DNA of 64,000 nt from positions 436,501-500,500 of the forward strand of contig NC_087112.1 in the NCBI RefSeq assembly GCF_963855985.1, read 5' to 3'. The DNA comes from Ostrinia nubilalis (taxonomy: Eukaryota; Arthropoda; Insecta; Lepidoptera; Crambidae). Position numbers and translations under genes: made by a program. The notes under the pieces are model-generated. The model saw nothing but the letters and a program-made list of their open reading frames with translations, ran no database searches and was not told the DNA's origin. This document shows, one piece after another, positions 47,130 through 56,200 of the stretch (its first letter is position 1; each line of letters opens with the position of its first letter).

Positions 47130-47253
47130 GCGGAGTGTGGTCCCTGGGCAACCTCTCGATATCGGTGCCCCGCGCGGTGCTCTCGGGGGAGGGCCAGTCT
47201 GCGATCCTGAGGTGCTCTTACGATTTGGAGGGCGCTGCTTTATATTCGATAAG
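47130..47253 (+). CDS. beat-like exon A (first half of Ig domain 1)
   Basis: The acceptor is 'ttgttccag' and the donor 'gtgagg'. The exon starts with two bases of a split codon and ends two bases into an Arg codon. It encodes 40 residues including 'WSLGNLSISVPRAV' and the first Ig cysteine in 'AILRCSYDLEG'. The other open frame (Gly/Pro-rich) does not join to the next exon. Confidence 0.85.
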
Positions 47254-50200
47254 GTGAGGAATGTTCTTGATGTGCCATGGTAATTATAATAATGTCGTCG
47301 ATATAAATAGATTTTTGTTTATTTCCAAAGATAACTTTATTAGCTAAAAAAGATGCGCGAATCTAAATGAAAATTAACAAGAAACCTTACATTATTATAA
47401 AGTTATTTGTGTCTCGTCTGAGTAGTAAATATCCCAATGGATATGTTAGTCATATTATACAATAACCAGTTAATGAATCTACAAATGGAACCTATGATGT
47501 AACGTGGATTTTGTAGACTCTTGATTTGATTTAATTTAGTGTTTTAGCATCGTTTGACATATATTTATCAGTTTCAATCATTGTTATCAGTATCAAAAGC
47601 GAAACGTTGCAATGTAGGTCTAACTAAAGTTACCAAGTGATACCAAAGTAAGTAGCTTCTACTACCCACTACTACCACTCAACTCGAGAACTATTTAGCA
47701 CAAATCCCACTTTCCCAAGAAGCCACACATCCTCACTGACGTCTAATTTGTCGGCAGATGGTACCGCGCCGAGAACGAGTTCTACCGGTACGTCCCGCGG
47801 GAGATGCCACCGACGATGGTGTTCCCGCTGCCGGGGGCTTCGGTCGATGTGAGTGCTTATTGGACAGTAAATACAGTTAGTGTTTAAAAGATTTGTTGGT
47901 TTAGTAAGCTTAAGATCTTTAATGGAAAAATAGTGGACTTAAAAGATTGATACAGAAGTTGCCATCTTAATTCACCTTTTAGCTTCACTATTTAATTGGC
48001 CTTATTCCCCTTGGAATTGAAATAGAAGCTACGTTTTTAGATCATTAAAAAGAAATGATTAAATATTTTCGTGCTTCACTACATTGTCATCATAATGTTA
48101 GGTTTTTGAGTTGATAAACCCACTGAAAATCAGTGTCTTGGCAGTCACACTGTCAAGATATTACTGAGTGGGTGACCTTTTTTGGCAACTTAGTAATTAT
48201 TTGTTTGTGTATGTCTATGTTGCCTGAATTTGTTGTTGCCAAAATAAAGTTATTTTCTTTCTTCTTTCTTTTCTTTATAAAGATTGGTACTACTTAATAT
48301 CATTTTACCTCTATAAAAAATAATAATTTATGATGATTAATGCGCACCAGATCAGATGGATTTTTGGATCGAAGACCCCCATTTTACTTTTTTATCCTTC
48401 TTTTTCTTTCTTTTAGACCAGACTAATGAATACCCAATAGATTAAAGTCAACTGCACTATCTACCTCATCAATACATTATAATTAAACTCCTTTATTATT
48501 TTTTCCTATCAGCTAGCGCAATCAGACCACCAGCAGGTCCGGATAGTGAACATGAACCGGCGCCTCAGCGGCGACTACCAGTGTGAGGTCTCAGCCGACG
48601 CGCCGTTGTTCCACACCGACATCCGATCGGCGCCGCTCACTGTTGTTGGTGAGCCGACCTTATTGTCCACACAATAGCTCTCTTATTACAATGATAGTGA
48701 ACATGAACCGGCGCCTCAGCTGTGACTACCAGTGTGAGGTCTCAGCGGACGCGCCGCTGTTCCACACCGACATCCGATCGGCGCCGCTCACTGTTGTTGG
48801 TAAGCCGACCTTATTGTCCACACAATAGCGCTCTTATTACAATGACAGTGAACATGAACCGGCGCCTCAGCGGCGACTACCAGTGTGAAGTCTCAGCCGA
48901 CGCGCCGCTGTTCCACACCGACATCCGATCGGCGCCGCTCACTGTTGTTGGTAAGCCGACCTTATTGTCCACACAATAGCGCTCTTATTACAATGATAGT
49001 GAACATGAACCGGCGCCTCAGCGGCGACTACCAGTGTGAGGTCTCAGCCGACGCGCCGCTGTTCCACACCGACATCCGATCGGCGCCGCTCACTGTTGTT
49101 GGTAAGCCGACCTTATTGTCCACACAATAGCGCTCTTATTACAATAATAGTGAACATGAACCGGCGCCTCAGCGGCGACTAAAGCCTGGTCCGTGAGCAC
49201 GTAGAATCCCGTCCAATGACCCCAAGCTGCCCATCCTTGTCGCTCGCACGTAATTATGTTGCTGTCGCGCTCGCACACTCACTGCGGGACACACAATAGA
49301 GACTAACAGTGCGAGGTATCGGCCTGCAACGACATCAGATCGGCGCCGCTCACTGTTGTTGGTAAGTAGCCCTTATCGCCTTCATAATAGCTCTCTTATT
49401 ACAACGACAGTGAACATTAAAAATTTGTAATAAGAGAGCTAGAACATTAGCCGCTTTTTAGAATCTGGATGCAGTGCAGTGACCACAGTCACCACAGATT
49501 CCACTCCGCAACATTAACCTTTTCAGCGCCACGTCAAATACAAAAACCATCACTCTGACGCCACTTATTCAGTTTACATAATACTCTATTAGCCTATTAC
49601 TGAAATCATTTTTAAGGCGGATTAATCCGTCGTTGGCGGTCAACCTGATGTACGGATGTATCCGTTAAAAACTCCAAAAGCGGCGATTGAGTTGCTTTTA
49701 GGAAGCTGGACTCAGCGACAGAAGTCGCTAAAACGCGCGATTCCGATACCGCATCCGAACGCATGTAGTCGCAAAATCGCCGATCGCCGTCGTTAAAAGT
49801 AGCATGTGTGCTATGACCCCAGAACGCGTCCGAACATAATAAATAAATATCCTTGGACATTTCACACTGCGCCTCTAGTCCCAAACTAAGCAAAGCTTGT
49901 ACTATGGGTACTAGACAACGGATATAAACATACTTAAATGCCTTATTATGAAGTCGCTAAATCGCGATGCTATCGATACAGTCGCAAAACTTTGTATGTG
50001 CTAGGCGATTCTACAATATTTTACGCAATTTATTTATAGATTTTATATTGCAGTAAGTTTATTATTTGAGTTAATACCTAATAACAAATCTTTTCCTCAT
50101 GAATCCAACGGTATCAAAAAGAACCAAAAGATTTTCAATTATAAGTTCCCCGAAGAAGTCCCAAGTTTCCATCATATAAAGTGACAAAATCAGATTAAAG

Positions 50201-53200
50201 TATGACTTTATCGTTGGAGAGACCATCAGTGTCTTCGTCCTTTTATCGTCCAAGATGGAGGGAAAAACTCCAGCAATGGAGAATCGTTTCATTTTGCAGA
50301 AATATTTTTATAGAAAATGTTTGGAATGACAAGTCAATTTACTTAATTCTGGAACCACCTTCTATTATTTTCCTACTAATATTATAAATGTGAAAGTTTG
50401 GATGTCTGGATGTTTGTAACTCTTTCACGCAAAAACTACTGAACGGATTTTATGACGATCTGTGACAAACTATTTCACGCGGGTGAAGCCGCGGGCAAAA
50501 GCTAGTAAAATATATAAATATAATAATAGGCATACCTACTATTAACTGCCGCAACAATACAATTACCCGTGACAAGTGTTTTTAGGGGTTAGTATAGTAG
50601 TAATTTGCACACATTCGTCATACTAAAGGCGACCCTTATAATGTCTACTAGTCAAATATACAGACTACAGGCATTTGCCACTTAGCCTTGGGCTACAATA
50701 CCCAATGTAAGGCTTGATTTTAATAACAATGCCTAGCGAGTCTATTCATTTGTGACTTGATTGAAAGCCTTGGAGAGAGGAAATCTTGGCTAGTGTTTAT
50801 TTCGTAAAGTAACTATAGGTATAATGCTTAAGCTCAGTTAGTGCCTGAGGCTTCAGTCTGCACATATTTGATGTACTTAAATTTGGCTATTCTTACCGTT
50901 AGGATAATTCCTGGCAATAAGTGGTGACTGAGTTTGTTCCGGCGTTTCTTCTCAGCATTATGTTTGTCTCGAAGCGCTGGTAGGGCCCAAAAGATAAGGA
51001 GACATGTAAAGTGCCCCATAAGGGCTACCTTTTTTTTATATATTTGACGTTCATAAGTGCCACTTGTGGTCTAAACTGAATAAATATTTTTGATTTTGAT
51101 TTTTGATTTTGATTTTGAGGCATGGGAGCGACACAGGAAGGGTGACATTGACATTTATGACGTGACAGTATACAAATCTGTAGGTGATTTAAAATTTCGC
51201 TGACGTTTGACCGTCACAAAAACATTCTCCAGTGCCGCTCGCATGCCTCAGGGACTGACTCAATTAAAAGTTAGACCTATAAATAGAAGTCGCAGGCACT
51301 ACGTAGTTTGTTTAAATTTGGTAGTGTGCAAGCCAACCAGGCAATTTGGAAATCATTGGGCGAGGCCTATGTTCAGCAGTGAACGTCCTGTGGCTGAAAT
51401 GATGATGATGATGATGATGAAGCCAACTTAATAATATTTGTCCGTCTTTTCCCATAGATCCACCATTCCGAGCACCCCAAATCACCGTCTCCCAAAGGAG
51501 CTACGCCAGAGGAGACCAGATCAGAGCCAACTGTTCGGTCGACGAAGCCTACCCGCCCCCTAACATTACATGGATCCTGGATGACCATAAGGTAACGAGA
51601 AATTCTTTGCAAATAAGTTGTTCGATGACGTTGATGACTCTTGTCTCTACATTAAAAGACATTAAAAGCCACTTTACAAAGACGACAACATCATAAAGGA
51701 AGCAGAAAAGCGCTGGACGCAGGCCGCTACCAAACGGTCAACATGAAAATCATTGGGGGTGGCCTATACATATACAGCTGTGGACGTCCTTTGGCTGAAA
51801 TGATGATGATAATGAAAAGCCACTTTAAGTCTATCTTTATAACAAGCTACGCCTTTTATGCAAGCAAGGCACTCAATAACATATTATTATGACACGATCG
51901 ACATCTATGTATTGAAAGATTGAAACACTAGAGCGTGGTCAGGACTGACATTATTGTCGAATCAAAATGTTCAGTCGCAAATGCTTTTAAATAAAATAAA
52001 TAAAATAAAAAATGTATTTATTGCCTTCGAACCATTAGACAGGTACAGGTAGTTAGACTTACAACTATAATAATATGAAGTACACCGAAGGCAATTGGAC
52101 CTGGCTCAGTCTACGTTGTAAGGAGAGATCCTTGCAACACTGGTTTTCAGCCATGCCCAATTCTTTAGGATGTTGAGCGAGAATAAAATTATGAGGGCTT
52201 AAGAAATAATTTTAAACTTTGAAACAATTATAGACTTTGAAGGAGAAAAAAAAATGTTTGCAATCTAAAAATATTACCTATTTATACATAAGCATACCTG
52301 TATAAAAACGAAAATGTACGCCTTCTATGCCATTTACCCAATACACTATAACCGCGCGTGTGTGTGTGTGATGCATTGATCATTTAAGAAAAAGCAAAAG
52401 AGCTTCATTTATGCGACTATTTTTGCAGAGAATAAAGGACCTATAAATGAAACCTCAATTTCTTGGCTAGAAAAAAAAATCTTTTTGTACGACTTATAAC
52501 AAGATCAATTTATTGAACAATTGTCAATTCCTTTGTCTCTACACTCAAGGGGTTGCTTACAATAAATTCACGTGTCATTACATGTGTAAATATCTCTGAT
52601 ACGTTATTTGGCAAACGCGACCCAAATATTTTGCCCAACAAAAGGTTTTCACCCGAAGGAGCGCCTGCTTTTTATTCACGGCCGGAGTTGAAAACAATAT
52701 GCCGTTATTCGTAGATTTTTCTTCATTAGTAAAAGAGGATATTTTTTATATTGTCCCAGATTTTTTGGCGCAATCGTGTAGTCGCTGCTAAGTTTTTATT
52801 GATTCGAAAGGGACCGGGAGTTTTTCTATTCTGAGAACGTTTTGGTTTTAATAGAGTTGTTATTTCATCGAAATTTTTACGATTGGAATTTGCTGATAGA
52901 ACCTTTTTTGGAACAATATTACGATGTCCCTACCTACCAATCAGAATTGTATTTTATTCAAAGTAGATCGAGAACGCGGTATAGTAGGTTTTCAAAAGGT
53001 ATTTTGAAGCTTAATTTGATTCCGGAAGAATATAAATAAAGTCTAAAACTATGTAAGGCGAAAAGGAGGCTTTTAAAAGAAAGGAGAATAAAATTTTATA
53101 TAACTATCTATCACAGTTTCTGACTTCTGACTTACTTTGAGTAAAATGCTTCCATAATTCTAGCAAGAAAGAAGTTATTTCGTGTTTGGATTGGGTCTAG

Positions 53201-56200
53201 AAGACACATAAATGTTGCTTCTTTGACATCAGTGTTGTCACCTCATTTGGTGCAGTTGGATTGGGTCATGTTAGACCCACGAAAGGGCGACTGACACTAG
53301 GGTTGTGACCATGTTAGACCCACATAAAGACCTGACCTAAATGTCAACTCCGAACACTATAGAAATACGAGATTTTAATAGTCTTCCCCGGTTTCGCACC
53401 ACAGATAGCCGAAACCATCTCCTGGCGGGCCACCGAGCTGGACTTCAAAGAGCGGGCCGCCTTCAGCCAGCTGGAGATCTCGATCCTGGAGGTGGAGCAC
53501 TACAAGATGGGCATCACCTACACCAGCTCCAGCCTCAACAAGGTCTACCACGACCACTACGTGTATGATCGGGATCATGATAAGGAGGACAGTGAGCTTC
53601 TAAGGTAAGAGTAAGAGTCATATTACTCTTTCTATTTATGTTTTATCGACTCTGTGACCTGGGACCTCTGAGTCTGAAGCAGGTGGTCTTACTACTAGAC
53701 CACAGATGCGGTTTAGAGGGATTAATTAATGTAAAACTGATTCTGCAGCTATTATTGTTTCTTCAATCAATCGACGGAAAGTTTATTTATTTATTTATAA
53801 GGCATACCAACATAAATGTAATAACAATACATGCTAAAACCAATTAAATAAAAGCAATTAACTGACAACAATACACATGCAATAACAGACCTAACCAGAT
53901 CATAATCATTATAGATCGAACTTTGTGTAAATTAAAAAGTATCCTTTTTAATTTAATGGGAATTTATTATAAGCAAAGTATTATTTAATAGACCGTCATA
54001 AGAAGAACAAAATCCACAAACGTTTTTGGAGTAGATAAAATTAACAGCTCACAGAAATTTTTGAGAACATCTCACAAAAAGTATCAAATAACCTTATTTA
54101 TACGTCGTGAAACCGCAAGAAACCGATATAAATAGCGAATTTTCCTATCAGAGGCGAAAACACTTGAGTCACTAAGCAAGTCAGTAAGAAATTAATGAAT
54201 ATTTTTCTTTCCCATAGATACACCCTCATACCTCCACCATCGAGCCAGTTCACCCTGAGTTGCGTGGCGACCATCTTCGACATCTACGAGCGGAAGAGTG
54301 ACGCCGTCTACGTCAAGGAGGACTCGCCTCAGCCCGCCTCCGTCACGGGAGAGGATTCCTCAGGTAATCAGACAAAACCATATGTAATTTCAAGGGGATT
54401 ATACCCAGATTGTGCGACTCGGAGTCGAGTCGCACAGCGAGCAATGGGAAGACAGATGCTTGGCGTTTCCCTACAAGAGCACAAAAGGAACGAGTGGATC
54501 AGAAAAAAGACGGGGGTCAGCGACGTGGTAGAAGTGATTGAAAGCCGTAAATGGAGATGGGCAGGGCACATTTCACGGATGAACCAGGATCGCTGGGCCA
54601 GAAAGACCCTGGAGTGGAGACCCCGCAACAACACCCGCGGCAGGGGAAGACCGCCTAAACGGTGGATAGACGACATCCGGCAACAGGCTGGAGTGAACTG
54701 GATGCGTGTGGCCAGGGACAGAAGTCGGTGGAGGGTTGAAGGCCTATGTTCGAAGGCGAACCCAAAGGCCGCTATAGATAGATAGATACCCAGATTAGTC
54801 TTCATGAAGGAGGACTCGCCTCAGCCCGCCTCCGTCACGGGAGAGGACTCCTCAGGTAATCAGACAAAACCAAATGTAATTTCAAGGGAATTATACCAAA
54901 AAGCATTTTTTTTTCTCTTTTCTCCCTTTTTTTAACACCTATCATATTAATAATACCAAGAAGCTGCTTCTCCCCCTTATTTCCACCTCCTTTTCCTCCC
55001 CTTTTTTCCTCCTCCTTATCCCCCTTTTTAGTAAAACAAATCCCACTAAAAACATCTTCATACAAAATGTTGCCAAGACGAGACCATAATGGATCGCATT
55101 TTGGTAAAGTTTGATTTTTGATTTCATGTAGAGCCAGGCCTGTTCATCTCCGCGAGTTTACATCGAAAACAAAACACGCACGATGGCCCACCTACAGGAT
55201 ACTATTCGACAAGGCCTCACATACGAGCCAACATTGACTCACGCACGCGTATTCTTGTGTTTGATGGAAGAAAATAAAGAAAATGGTGTACTAAATACTG
55301 TGCAGTATAACTGCCTAAATAATAATAAAAACACAGAATGTACTTTTTTAAGTTGCCTCAAGACACTGAGAGATAAATAAGTAGTTAATATTATCCATGA
55401 TAATTCATTCTAAATCATGTATTTCCTCCGCCATTTTCCGCAGTTTGGCACCTCACGTCACATCATTTTACCAAAGTCAGCCCTATAGCTTCGGCGCAGT
55501 GCCGATCACTGACGTTTGTCAACAAAATGGTGCTTGACTCTTGAGACAGGCTAAATTACACCATTTTGTTAATGACATTGAGCATACATTTTTTTAAATA
55601 CCTTCGCGAAGTAAACCTTCTGTACGTAGTACTTATTATTATTCTGTGATAGAGCCAAGATTCTAGTTCTACACCCCATAGCTAAACAAACTTTACATAG
55701 TCAAAATATTGACATGGCCAAGGTGCCATTCCATTTCGCTTGACTCATTAGTACATGCCGTATTCAAGAAGCACATCAAGAAGCAGTTTTTTCTGAAGAA
55801 CACAAAGCATCTGCTCCCATTACTTTAATTAGAATACTGTTCATTGAACGGAATAATTTTCTATTCCTACAAGATCAGTGAATTTATTGCAATAAACTTC
55901 GTGGAAAATAAACGTCCCTGTAGTTCAATCGGCCAGATAAAAGTCTTCTTGGACCTTTATCATTTTACTTAATTAATGTTTGGATTTTAGTTTCAGAATG
56001 AAAAATAATATTTTGTTTGTATTTTATTTAAGCTTGTTAATCGTAAAAACTACTCGTATGTATAAAAATAATAAATACCGTTAAAAATTTAGTATTCGTA
56101 GTACCTTATTCACCTGCAGTGTCTTTAGAATAATGTCAGTTGGTGCGGATCCAATATTGATAATATCTCAAATTCTCTGGGGTGCGTCCTCAGTGTAAGC

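Noticed and set aside
47130..47253. Alternative frame of exon A (Gly/Pro-rich)
   Set aside because: It is open but does not match the phase or Ig pattern of the following exons.
48583..49130. Three overlapping ORFs of about 81-85 residues in the exon array
   Set aside because: Their N-terminal halves are out of frame with the exon. They arise because the period is 151, so the frame slips by one base per copy.
48543..49146. CRISPR-like or regular repeat array
   Set aside because: The 151-bp units are head-to-tail copies with no unique spacers, and each contains an insect exon.
54368..54805. Minus-strand 145-residue ORF
   Set aside because: It is the antisense of the LINE fragment and exon F.
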